Assembly: GCA_023437745.1 (NCBI GenBank)
Contig: JAEZFI010000317.1
Span: 1-10,009 of the forward strand
Source: Actinomycetes bacterium
GTDB lineage: Bacteria > Actinomycetota > Acidimicrobiia > Acidimicrobiales > Microtrichaceae
Length of the DNA stretch: 10,009 nucleotides
Direction: 5' to 3'
Shown here: one piece after another, positions 1 to 8,877 of the stretch
Numbering within the stretch: position 1 is the first letter of the stretch
Layout: the number at the start of each line of letters is the position of its first letter
Program-made: the position numbers and the translations under genes
Notes under the pieces: model-generated
Databases searched by the model: none
Told to the model about the DNA's origin: nothing
Seen by the model: the letters and a program-made list of their open reading frames with translations, nothing else

Positions 1-23
1 AGGGCCTACTACCACCCCTACCC

Positions 24-35
24 GTAGACATCTAC
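24..35. repeat. Short inverted repeat upstream of dnaN
   Basis: GTAGA and TCTAC flank a 2-nt centre (CA), giving a 12-bp palindrome 21 nt before the dnaN start codon and just upstream of its Shine-Dalgarno sequence. It could be an operator or part of the dnaA-dnaN intergenic region, but only 56 nt of that region is in the window. A palindrome this short can arise by chance. No binding protein can be named. Confidence 0.25.
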
Positions 36-56
36 ATCCAGAGAGAGGCGGTCGCG

Positions 57-1160
57 GTGCGATTCCGATGTGAACGTGACGTGCTGGCCGAGGCCCTCGC
101 CATCGTGAGTCGACCCGCTGCGGGCAGTCGCAGCGCGCACCACGGCGTGGCATCGGGCGTGAAGGCAGAGCTGACCGGTGAGCGCCTGCAGCTCATGGGC
201 ACCGACCTGGAGCTGACCATCACCGCCGCGCTCGACGTGCGCGGCGACGAGGACGGGCGCATCGTCATCCCCGCCAAGGCCAACGACATCGTCCGGTCGC
301 TCGACTCGGGCGCGGTCGACGTCGTCAGCGACCAGAACGACGTGCGCATCACCGCCGGGCGTTCCGAGTTCTCCCTGAAGCTGATCCCGTCGGAGCAGTG
401 GCCGCAGCTCCCCGAGCCCACCGGCGAGGAGATCGAGCTCGACGCCGCAGCGTTGGCCGACGGCCTCGGCCAGGTGGTCAAGGCGGCGTCCCGGGACGAC
501 AGCCGCAGCCTCGCCCTCACGGGCGTGCTGTTCTCGCCGGAGCCCGAGGGTCTGCGCCTCGTCGCGACCGACTCCTACCGCCTCGCCATGCGGGACCTGG
601 CCGGCACGGCGCCCGGTGGCTTCGACCGCCCGGTCCTCATCCCGTCGCGGGCGCTCACCGAGCTGGGCCGCATGCTGGCCGGGCGCGAGAAGGTCACCCT
701 GCTCCTCGGCGACTCCGAGGCGACGTTCCGCACCGAGAACCTGCGGTTGACGACCCGTCTCATCGAGCAGTCGTTCCCGAACTACCGGGACCTGATCCCC
801 ACCTCGTACCCGAACAAGCTGATGGTCGGCCGCCTCGAGCTGCTCGACGCCGTCAAGCGCGTCCGGGTCATGGCGGGCGACGGCGAGCTCACCCCGATGC
901 GGCTCGACATCGGGTCGGACTCACTCGATCTCACCGTGTCCACCCGGGACCTGGGCGACGCGCACGAGGCGCTCGACGCGAAGTACGAGGGCGAGGACAT
1001 GCGCGTGGCGTTCAACGCCAAGTACTTCACCGAGGGCCTCGAGGTGTCCACGGGCGACGAGGTCACCCTCGAGATCATCAGCGCGTCGAAGGCGGCGCTC
1101 ATGCGGTCGGCGGAGTCGTCGGACTTCCTCTACCTGCTGATGCCCGTCAACGCCTTCTGA
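57..1160 (+). CDS. dnaN: DNA polymerase III beta subunit (sliding clamp)
   Basis: This is the ring-shaped processivity clamp that tethers the replicative polymerase and repair enzymes to DNA. The 367-residue product matches the usual length of about 366. It begins with the family's opening pattern (MRFRCERDVLAEAL, compare MKF..ER..L). The second-domain signature LTGVLF...LRLVATDSYRLA lies near residues 165-190, and the protein ends in the typical YLLMPVNAF, which contributes to the partner-binding cleft. The GTG start is chosen because GAGAGAGG at 41-48 sits 8 nt upstream and because it gives the canonical N-terminus. Near residues 23-32 the usual RP..PVL..v stretch is replaced by RSAHHGVASGV, a mild oddity. 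recF follows after 35 nt. dnaA and oriC are expected just left of the window but are not visible. Confidence 0.97.
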   Translation: MRFRCERDVLAEALAIVSRPAAGSRSAHHGVASGVKAELTGERLQLMGTDLELTITAALDVRGDEDGRIVIPAKANDIVRSLDSGAVDVVSDQNDVRITAGRSEFSLKLIPSEQWPQLPEPTGEEIELDAAALADGLGQVVKAASRDDSRSLALTGVLFSPEPEGLRLVATDSYRLAMRDLAGTAPGGFDRPVLIPSRALTELGRMLAGREKVTLLLGDSEATFRTENLRLTTRLIEQSFPNYRDLIPTSYPNKLMVGRLELLDAVKRVRVMAGDGELTPMRLDIGSDSLDLTVSTRDLGDAHEALDAKYEGEDMRVAFNAKYFTEGLEVSTGDEVTLEIISASKAALMRSAESSDFLYLLMPVNAF

Positions 1161-1195
1161 ACCCAGGGCCTCCCATCACGGCGCCGGATCCGCGG

Positions 1196-2275
1196 GTGCA
1201 CGTCGTCCGCACCTGGTTGCGTGACGTCCGATCGTACGAGGAGTGCGAGGTCGAGTGGGCACCCGGCGTCAACGTCGTCATCGGCGACAACGGGCTGGGC
1301 AAGACGAACCTGGTCGAGGCGGTCGTCCTGCTGTCCCGACTCGAGTCGTTCCGGGGTGCGCCCAACGACGCGCTGATCCGGGTGGGAGCGGAGTCGGCGA
1401 TCGTCCGGGGCGAGATCGTGCGCGAGGGCCGGGACCACCTGATCGAGCTGGAGCTGCCGCGCACCGGGCGCTCACGTGTGCTCGTCGACCGCCAGCGGGT
1501 CCAGCGCCGTTCCGACGTCGCCCGGACCCTGGTGACCAGCGTGTTCTCGCCGGACGACCTGGAGCTGATCAAGGCCGGTCCCGGCGCGCGGCGTGGCTTC
1601 CTCGACGAGGTGCTGGTGACGCGCTCGGCACGTCACGAGAGCGCCCGCTCCGACCTCGACAAGGTGCTGCGACAGCGGAACGCGCTCCTGAAGGGGGTGC
1701 GCGGGCGGTTGGACGAGGGCGCGGCGTTGACGCTCGACGTGTGGGATCAGCGCCTGGCCGAGGCGGGCGAGCGGTGGTCCGGTGCGCGGGACCGCCTGGT
1801 CGCTGCCATCCACGACGACGTGAACCGGGCCTACGAGGAGGTGTCGAGCCAACGGGGCGCCGTCGAGCTCGAGGTCGCGCACTCGTGGGAGGGATCCCTC
1901 CTGGACGCGCTCGTGGCCTCGCGGGCCGACGACGTGCGGCGGGGGGTGTCGCTGGTGGGACCACACCGTGACGACCTCGTGGTACGCCTGGGGGGCATGC
2001 CGGCACGGACGCACGCGAGCCAGGGGGAGCAGCGCTGCCTCGCGCTCGCCCTGAAGGTGGCAGCGCACCGCTACCTGGCGGCGGACCTCGGCGTGGTGCC
2101 GGTGCTGGTGCTCGACGACGTGTTCAGCGAGCTGGATCCGACCCGCTCGGCCGCGTTGACCTCCGCGCTGCCCGAGGGGCAGGTGATCGTGACCTCGGCG
2201 GTGGGCGTGCCGGCGGGTGCCCGGGCGGACCGCGTGCTGCGCGTCGGCCGGGGCACGGTCGAGGCGGTGTCGTGA
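1196..2275 (+). CDS. recF: DNA replication and repair protein RecF
   Basis: RecF is an SMC/ABC-type ATPase. With RecO and RecR it loads RecA at single-strand gaps and stalled forks. The 359-residue product carries the complete ATPase set. The Walker A motif is GDNGLGKT at residues 30-37 (Lys36). The ABC signature (ASQGEQR) lies near the C-terminus, and the Walker B motif VLVLDDVFSELD follows it. The N-terminal pattern (HVVRTWLRDVRSYEE) matches the family's L..FR.Y. The GTG at 1196 is the first in-frame start after the dnaN stop and gives the expected N-terminus. The open frame continues upstream inside dnaN, but that stretch is an out-of-frame shadow. No clear Shine-Dalgarno precedes the GTG, so translation may depend on coupling to dnaN. 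The stop overlaps the next gene by 4 nt. Confidence 0.95.
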   Translation: MHVVRTWLRDVRSYEECEVEWAPGVNVVIGDNGLGKTNLVEAVVLLSRLESFRGAPNDALIRVGAESAIVRGEIVREGRDHLIELELPRTGRSRVLVDRQRVQRRSDVARTLVTSVFSPDDLELIKAGPGARRGFLDEVLVTRSARHESARSDLDKVLRQRNALLKGVRGRLDEGAALTLDVWDQRLAEAGERWSGARDRLVAAIHDDVNRAYEEVSSQRGAVELEVAHSWEGSLLDALVASRADDVRRGVSLVGPHRDDLVVRLGGMPARTHASQGEQRCLALALKVAAHRYLAADLGVVPVLVLDDVFSELDPTRSAALTSALPEGQVIVTSAVGVPAGARADRVLRVGRGTVEAVS

Positions 2276-2601
2276 GCCGCCCGCGCGACGGGATCCGTCG
2301 GGGCCCGCAGCCGCTGGCGAGCTCGATCGAGCGCCTGCAGAAGGACCTGGGGATGCCGGCGAGGAGCACGGCGACGGTCGTCGAGGCGGTGGTCCGCGAG
2401 GTGCTGGGGCCCCTGATCGAGCAGCTGACGGCGATCCGCATGCGCTCCGGTGTGCTCGTGCTCGACGTGAACGACCCGGCCGTGGCCGAGGCCGTGCGGT
2501 TCCGCGCCCGAGCGCTCGCCGACGCCCTCGCCGGGTCCGAGCCGCCGGTCGGGTGCGAGCGGGTCGACGTCCGGGTGGACCGGCGCGGCGCGGCCCGCTG
2601 A
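2272..2601 (+). CDS. DUF721 / DciA-like protein, candidate replicative helicase loader
   Basis: The 109-residue product starts at a GTG that overlaps the recF stop (GTGA), which implies translational coupling. Position between recF and gyrB is that of Rv0004 in Mycobacterium, a DUF721 protein. The middle and C-terminal parts follow the DUF721 pattern: VVREVLGPLIEQLTAIRMRSG, then VLVLDVNDPAVAEAVRF, then a terminal V.V.V strand. DciA proteins act in place of DnaC/DnaI to help load DnaB helicase. The protein is shorter than Rv0004 and lacks its long N-terminal extension. The two Trp positions typical of the family (W..VVG and ..aWa..L) are Val or Ala here, so the family call rests on pattern and context. 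Function is inferred. The call is fairly secure at domain level and weaker for helicase loading. Confidence 0.75.
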   Translation: MSRPRDGIRRGPQPLASSIERLQKDLGMPARSTATVVEAVVREVLGPLIEQLTAIRMRSGVLVLDVNDPAVAEAVRFRARALADALAGSEPPVGCERVDVRVDRRGAAR

Positions 2602-2639
2602 GCGGGGCTCGTCGGCCTCGGGATGCCCCTCCCGGGTGG

Positions 2640-2645
2640 TAGGAT
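2640..2645 (+). promoter_or_regulatory. Candidate -10 element for gyrB (TAGGAT)
   Basis: TAGGAT fits the actinobacterial TANNNT -10 pattern and lies 39 nt after the DUF721 stop. No good TTGACA-like -35 is visible 16-19 nt upstream, so this is a weak prediction. If used, transcription would start near 2651-2653. That leaves a leader of roughly 180 nt containing the DnaA boxes and two hairpins. gyrB could also be read through from the dnaN-recF operon. Confidence 0.35.
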
Positions 2646-2688
2646 GGGTGCCTGCTCTCGCCGCCTCCGGTGAGGCGACCCCGACCTC

Positions 2689-2720
2689 CCATCCACACCT
2701 TGTCCACACGGTTGTCCACA
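2689..2720 (+). promoter_or_regulatory. DnaA-box cluster upstream of gyrB
   Basis: Two perfect actinobacterial DnaA boxes TTGTCCACA lie at 2700-2708 and 2712-2720. A degenerate one, CCATCCACA (7 of 9 to TTATCCACA), lies at 2689-2697. Starts are 11 and 12 nt apart, all in the same orientation, so the boxes fall on about the same face of the helix. The surrounding sequence is GC-rich with no obvious AT-rich unwinding element. A regulatory role for DnaA at gyrB, or an outlying part of a bipartite origin, is therefore more likely than a complete oriC. Sequence match is clear; function is inference. Confidence 0.7.
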
Positions 2721-2776
2721 GATCGTCCCCATCCCGGCCGGCGCGCTGGGACGGGTCGTCGACACCGTGTCGTGGC

Positions 2777-2792
2777 CTCGTCGTCCGACGAG
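2777..2792. repeat. 16-bp inverted repeat in the gyrB leader
   Basis: CTCGTCG and CGACGAG are perfect 7-bp arms around a 2-nt centre, ending 37 nt before the gyrB start. The tight centre favours a protein-binding palindrome over an RNA hairpin, although a hairpin with a larger loop is possible. The regulator is unknown. Confidence 0.45.
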
Positions 2793-2801
2793 ACCACCTG
2801 C

Positions 2802-2817
2802 CCGGACCTCCGTCCGG
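2802..2817 (+). promoter_or_regulatory. Hairpin abutting the gyrB ribosome-binding site
   Basis: CCGGAC and GTCCGG pair as a 6-bp stem with a 4-nt loop. The 3' arm ends on the first two bases of the gyrB Shine-Dalgarno sequence GGAGAGAGG (2816-2824), which is 5 nt before the GTG start. Folding could reduce ribosome access slightly. The core GAGAGG stays outside the stem. A role in translation control is inference. Confidence 0.35.
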
Positions 2818-2829
2818 AGAGAGGCCGCC

Positions 2830-4821
2830 GTGAACGACACGACAGCTGATTCCAGCCCCGCCAGCAGCGAGGCCGCCTACAGCGCGGACCAGATCCAGGT
2901 CCTCGAAGGCCTCGAGGCGGTGCGCAAGCGCCCCGGCATGTACATCGGCTCCACCGGCCCCGCCGGTCTGCACCACATGGTCTACGAGGTGGTCGACAAT
3001 TCCGTCGACGAGGCCATGGCCGGCCACTGCGACCACATCGCCGTCCGCCTGCTCGCCGACGGCGGGTGCGAGGTGAGCGACAACGGCCGCGGCATCCCGG
3101 TCGGCACGATGTCCGACCCGAAGTACCCGGGCCTGTCGGCCGCCGAGGTGGTGCTCACGGTGCTGCACGCCGGCGGCAAGTTCGGCGGGGGCGGCTACAA
3201 GGTCTCGGGCGGTCTCCACGGCGTGGGCGTCTCGGTCGTCAACGCCCTCAGCGTGGGCGTCGAGGTCGAGATCGACCGCGACGGGCGGCGCCACTTCATG
3301 TCGTTCATCGACGGCGGACACCCCAAGGAGCCCCTGCACGACATCGGGCCGTCCCCGGTCGGCGAGGACGGCGAGCCGCGCACCGGCACGCTCGTGCGGT
3401 TCTGGCCCGACGGCACCGTCTTCGACGACATCGTGTTCCGGTCCCAGACGCTGCTCGAGCGGTTCCAGATGATGGCGTTCCTCAACGCCGGCCTCACGAT
3501 CTCGTTCGTCGACGAGCGCCCCGGCCACGATCACGAGCAGGTGGTGTTCAGCTACGAGGGCGGCGTGCGCGACTTCGTCCGCCACGTGAACGCGGCGAAG
3601 GAGGCCCTGTTCGAGGAGGTCGGCTACTACCGCGTCGCCGACGACACCCAGCCCGAGGACGCCATGGAGGTCGAGATCGCCTTCCAGTGGAACAGCGGGT
3701 ACAACACCGACGGCCTCCACAGCTTCGCCAACGGCATCACGACCATCGAAGGCGGCATGCACGAGGAGGGCTTCAAGAAGTCCCTCACCAACACGGTCAA
3801 CCGCTACGCGCGGGACAAGGGCCTGCTCAGGGAGAAGGACTCGAACCTCCAGGGCGAGGACATCCGCGAGGGTCTCACCGCCATCGTCTCGGTGAAGCTG
3901 GCCAACCCGCAGTTCGAGGGGCAGACCAAGGGCAAGCTCGGCAACGTCCCGATGCGGTCCCTCGTCGAGCGTGCGACCAACGAGCGCCTGGCCGAGTGGC
4001 TGGAGGAGCACCCCGCCGAGGCCCGAGCCATCGTGAGCAAGTCCCTCCAGGCCTCCCGCGCCCGTGAGGCGGCCCGCAGCGCCCGTGAGGCCACGCGGCG
4101 CAAGTCGGCGCTGGACGGTGCCGGCCTGCCCGGCAAGCTCGCCGACTGCTCCTCGAACAACCCCGAGGACTGCGAGATCTACATCGTCGAGGGCAACTCG
4201 GCCGGTGGCTCGGCCAAGGAGGCCCGCGACCCGGCCACCATGGCGATCCTCCCGATCCGGGGGAAGATCCTCAACGTCGAGCGCGTGCGGGTGGACCGCA
4301 TGCTCAAGAACACCGAGGTCACGTCGCTGATCCAGGCGGTCGGCGCCGGCGTGGGCGAGGAGTTCGACATCTCCAAGGTCCGGTACCACAAGGTCGTGAT
4401 CCTCTGCGACGCCGACGTGGACGGCAGCCACATCCGCACGCTGCTGCTCACGTTCTTCTTCCGGCAGATGAAGCCCATGGTGGAGGCCGGCAACGTGTAC
4501 ATCGCCCAGCCGCCGCTCTACTCCACGAAGGTGGGCAAGGACACGATCTACCTGAAGGACGACGCGGCGAAGGACCGCTTCCTCCAGGAGCGTCCGAACC
4601 ACAAGGAGGAGTTCGCCCGGCTGAAGGGCCTCGGCGAGATGGACGCCGACGAGCTGTGGGCCACCACGATGGACCCCGCTCGCCGCACGCTCCTGCAGGT
4701 CTCGGTGGAGCAGGCCGTCATCGCCGACGAGGTGTGCTCGATCCTCATGGGCGAGGACGTGGAGAGCCGCAAGCACTTCATCCAGACAAACGCGAAGGAC
4801 GTCCGGTTCCTGGACATCTGA
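2830..4821 (+). CDS. gyrB: DNA gyrase subunit B
   Basis: GyrB is the ATPase subunit of the A2B2 gyrase that introduces negative supercoils. The 663-residue product has a GHKL ATPase domain. Glu53 and Asn57 (EVVDN) match E. coli Glu42 and Asn46, Asp84 (DNGRGIP) matches Asp73, and the LHGVGVSVVNALS lid follows. A transducer and a TOPRIM domain come next, with Glu454 in EGNSAGGSA and the metal-binding DADVD at 527-531, then the C-terminal tail to NAKDVRFLDI. The large insert of E. coli GyrB is absent, as is usual outside Proteobacteria. The GTG at 2830 is chosen over the upstream open frame because GGAGAGAGG sits 5 nt before it and the N-terminus then resembles relatives. Asn456 stands where most GyrBs have Asp (E. 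coli 426), a known quinolone-resistance position. gyrA follows after 68 nt. Confidence 0.97.
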   Translation: MNDTTADSSPASSEAAYSADQIQVLEGLEAVRKRPGMYIGSTGPAGLHHMVYEVVDNSVDEAMAGHCDHIAVRLLADGGCEVSDNGRGIPVGTMSDPKYPGLSAAEVVLTVLHAGGKFGGGGYKVSGGLHGVGVSVVNALSVGVEVEIDRDGRRHFMSFIDGGHPKEPLHDIGPSPVGEDGEPRTGTLVRFWPDGTVFDDIVFRSQTLLERFQMMAFLNAGLTISFVDERPGHDHEQVVFSYEGGVRDFVRHVNAAKEALFEEVGYYRVADDTQPEDAMEVEIAFQWNSGYNTDGLHSFANGITTIEGGMHEEGFKKSLTNTVNRYARDKGLLREKDSNLQGEDIREGLTAIVSVKLANPQFEGQTKGKLGNVPMRSLVERATNERLAEWLEEHPAEARAIVSKSLQASRAREAARSAREATRRKSALDGAGLPGKLADCSSNNPEDCEIYIVEGNSAGGSAKEARDPATMAILPIRGKILNVERVRVDRMLKNTEVTSLIQAVGAGVGEEFDISKVRYHKVVILCDADVDGSHIRTLLLTFFFRQMKPMVEAGNVYIAQPPLYSTKVGKDTIYLKDDAAKDRFLQERPNHKEEFARLKGLGEMDADELWATTMDPARRTLLQVSVEQAVIADEVCSILMGEDVESRKHFIQTNAKDVRFLDI

Positions 4822-4889
4822 CCGGTGTCGTCGCCGACGCCCTGGTCATCCCCATCGCCCGCTGACATCGAACCCGAAGGCTGCAGCAC

Positions 4890-7472
<2,583 letters not shown>

Positions 7473-7480
7473 TCGGGGCC

Positions 7481-7499
7481 GGGTCCCCCCGGGGGACCC
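7481..7499 (+). terminator. GC-rich hairpin after gyrA
   Basis: GGGTCCCC and GGGGACCC form a perfect 8-bp stem with a 3-nt loop, 8 nt after the gyrA stop. No T-run follows, so it is a U-less hairpin of the kind often found after genes in high-GC actinobacteria. It probably ends or attenuates the gyrBA transcript or protects its 3' end. Actual termination is inferred. Confidence 0.55.
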
Positions 7500-7549
7500 T
7501 GCCCGCCCAACCCGCTTCCCCCTCCGGACCGGCCCCTTGGGAGGCGGCG

Positions 7550-7882
7550 ATGTCGACGGACGACGAGCGGGGGAGCGCGCCACTGCTCGTGATGATGGTG
7601 GTGGGCCTCGCCGCGGCCGTCCTCTCCTGGTTGGTGGAGGCGGGGACGGACGTGGCCGAGACCGCCCGGGGGCAGGCCGTGGCGGATCTCGTGGCACTGG
7701 CGGCGGTGGCCGGTGGGGAGGAGGCGGCGCGGGAGGTCGCGGCCGGCAACGGCGTCCGGCTGGTGCGGTTCGAGGCGGAGGGCACCGCCGTGGTGGTGGC
7801 CGTGCGGCGGGGCTCGCGGACCTCCACCGCGCATGCCGACGACGGTTTCGACGGGGGGCGCACCACGGAACCGGACCGTTGA
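7550..7882 (+). CDS. TadE/TadG-like (Rv3654c-type) small secreted or membrane protein
   Basis: The 110-residue product has the look of the short actinobacterial TadE/TadG-like proteins. A charged N-terminus ending in ERGSA is followed by one hydrophobic helix (about residues 11-29), then the family-typical Q.vADL.ALAA segment (42-52). Next come AAREVAAGNGVRLV and a short V.V.V strand. Family members are normally encoded in Tad/Flp pilus loci and sit in the membrane as pseudopilin-like or envelope proteins. Here the gene is alone between gyrA and the DUF3566 gene. GGGAGG at 7539-7544 lies 5 nt before the ATG, so translation is well supported. No pilus ATPase or platform gene is in the window. 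The family call comes from pattern recognition only; the function is unknown. Confidence 0.7.
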   Translation: MSTDDERGSAPLLVMMVVGLAAAVLSWLVEAGTDVAETARGQAVADLVALAAVAGGEEAAREVAAGNGVRLVRFEAEGTAVVVAVRRGSRTSTAHADDGFDGGRTTEPDR

Positions 7883-7887
7883 ACACC

Positions 7888-7893
7888 TAGACT
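7888..7893 (+). promoter_or_regulatory. Candidate -10 for a leaderless DUF3566 transcript (TAGACT)
   Basis: TAGACT fits TANNNT and ends exactly 6 nt before the GTG at 7900, so transcription would begin on or next to the start codon. No Shine-Dalgarno sequence is visible before this GTG, and the TAG inside the hexamer is an in-frame stop that blocks any upstream start. No convincing -35 is seen, which is common for such promoters. It lies only 5 nt past the upstream stop, so readthrough is the alternative. Confidence 0.45.
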
Positions 7894-7899
7894 TCGCCG

Positions 7900-8523
7900 G
7901 TGGCAACGAATCCCTCGGAGCTCCGTGCCCGGCGCGCGGCCTTGAAGAACGCGATCGGGGACGTCGCGACGGACGAGCCCGACGAGGCCGTGTCCACCGG
8001 CGCAGCGTCCGTCCCCACGGCCTCCCCGCGTGCCGACGGTGGCGCGGCCGTCGCGACCGACACGTCGCTGAGCGGTCGCACGGAGGTCATCAGCGTCGAC
8101 GAGACCGCGCCGGCCGCCCGGGCCACGAAGGGCCGGAGGGTCGAGGCACGCAAGGTGCGCCGCCTGATCCGCCACGTCGACCCGTGGTCGGTCGCCAAGG
8201 CGTCGATCCTGTTCTTCCTGTCCTTCTGGTTCATCGTGATGATCGCGGCGGTCATCGTGTGGACGGTGGCGCGGGGCTCGGGGACCATCGACAAGATCGA
8301 GACGTTCGTGCAGTCGAACGTCACCCAGGAGGACTTCTCGCTCGACGGCGACTTCCTGTTCCGCCAGTTCGGCCTGGTGTCGCTGGTCTTCGCCCTCGGG
8401 GCGGCCATGGCGGCGACGATCGCCAGCGTGATCTTCAACCTCATCAGCGACATCGTCGGCGGGATCTGGGTGACGGTCATCGAAGAGGAGACGGTGCGCA
8501 AGCGCCGCACCCCCACCCCCTGA
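7900..8523 (+). CDS. DUF3566 transmembrane protein (Rv0007-like)
   Basis: The 207-residue protein resembles the DUF3566 family that sits after gyrA in many Actinobacteria (Rv0007 in M. tuberculosis). A low-complexity, probably disordered cytoplasmic N-terminus (1-85) leads to a basic stretch and the family motif HVDPWSV (92-98). A first membrane helix follows at about 101-124. An extracytoplasmic loop of about 30 residues precedes the second helix at about 157-178, and then FNLISDIVGG (179-188) and a charged tail. The biochemical role is not established. Its place in the envelope and its conserved neighbourhood suggest a link to division or growth, which is inference. GTG 7900 is the first start after an in-frame stop at 7888-7890 and lacks a Shine-Dalgarno sequence. 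Confidence 0.88.
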   Translation: MATNPSELRARRAALKNAIGDVATDEPDEAVSTGAASVPTASPRADGGAAVATDTSLSGRTEVISVDETAPAARATKGRRVEARKVRRLIRHVDPWSVAKASILFFLSFWFIVMIAAVIVWTVARGSGTIDKIETFVQSNVTQEDFSLDGDFLFRQFGLVSLVFALGAAMAATIASVIFNLISDIVGGIWVTVIEEETVRKRRTPTP

Positions 8524-8550
8524 CCCGCCACGTCGCCCACCCGCAACGGT

Positions 8551-8581
8551 TTCGCACGCCTGGCGCGGGTTCTTGTAGCGT
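8551..8581 (+). promoter_or_regulatory. Candidate tRNA-Ile promoter
   Basis: The -10-like TAGCGT at 8576-8581 lies 15 nt before the mature tRNA. A partial -35 (TTCGCA, 4 of 6 to TTGACA) is at 8551-8556 with a long 19-nt spacer. Initiation near 8588 would leave a short 5' leader for RNase P. The -10 is reasonable and the -35 weak. Confidence 0.4.
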
Positions 8582-8596
8582 CGTCAGGGTCCACGC

Positions 8597-8670
<74 letters not shown>

Positions 8671-8677
8671 CTCCACA

Positions 8678-8714
8678 GTCCGTGCGGACAGCCCGGCCCA
8701 CCAGGCGGCCGGGC
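8678..8714 (+). terminator. Tandem hairpins after tRNA-Ile
   Basis: A small hairpin (GTCC at 8678-8681 with GGAC at 8686-8689) is followed by a strong one. GCCCGGCC at 8691-8698 pairs with GGCCGGGC at 8707-8714 across an 8-nt loop. The position 7 nt past the tRNA suggests transcription termination. There is no T-run, as expected in high-GC actinobacteria. Confidence 0.55.
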
Positions 8715-8737
8715 GTGAGGTCGTCGGAAGGGTCTTC

Positions 8738-8875
8738 ATGCGAGCGGTTCGACGGGCGATGATGGCACTCGGCCTGGCCGGCCTCGTCGGGGCGGTCCTG
8801 CGTGTGAGGGGGACGGGCGGCACGCCACCGCAGCAGGGCGGTTGGCGCGAGCTGTCCGGCGACGAACTCCGCTGA
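8738..8875 (+). CDS. 45-residue single-helix membrane protein, unknown function
   Basis: This short gene starts at an ATG with GGAAGGG at 8726-8732, 5 nt upstream, a strong ribosome-binding site. The product has a basic N-terminus (MRAVRR), a hydrophobic stretch at about residues 7-21 (AMMALGLAGLVGAVL), a basic R.R after it, a Gly/Pro/Gln linker, and a hydrophilic end GGWRELSGDELR. The layout is that of a small N-anchored membrane protein. The stop lies 2 nt before the ATG of the next gene, so the two are probably translationally coupled. I do not recognise the family. Support comes from the ribosome-binding site, the coupling and the sensible membrane topology. Confidence 0.65.
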   Translation: MRAVRRAMMALGLAGLVGAVLRVRGTGGTPPQQGGWRELSGDELR

Positions 8876-8877
8876 CC

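Noticed and set aside
398..1195. Upstream extension of the recF frame through dnaN
   Set aside because: It is an out-of-frame reading of dnaN, rich in Arg, Pro and Gly. RecF homology begins at the GTG at 1196.
2604..2629. GGGGC/GCCCC pairing as a terminator after the DUF721 gene
   Set aside because: It is only 5 bp with a 16-nt loop in GC-rich sequence, so it is not distinguishable from chance.
2767..2829. Upstream ATG that would extend GyrB by 21 residues
   Set aside because: The added residues are Arg/Pro-rich, cover the inverted repeats, and ignore the strong Shine-Dalgarno sequence placed for the GTG at 2830.
2071..4776. Long minus-strand open frame opposite recF, DUF721 and gyrB
   Set aside because: It crosses three well-supported plus-strand genes and their intergenic region with no recognisable domain. 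It is a GC-bias artefact.
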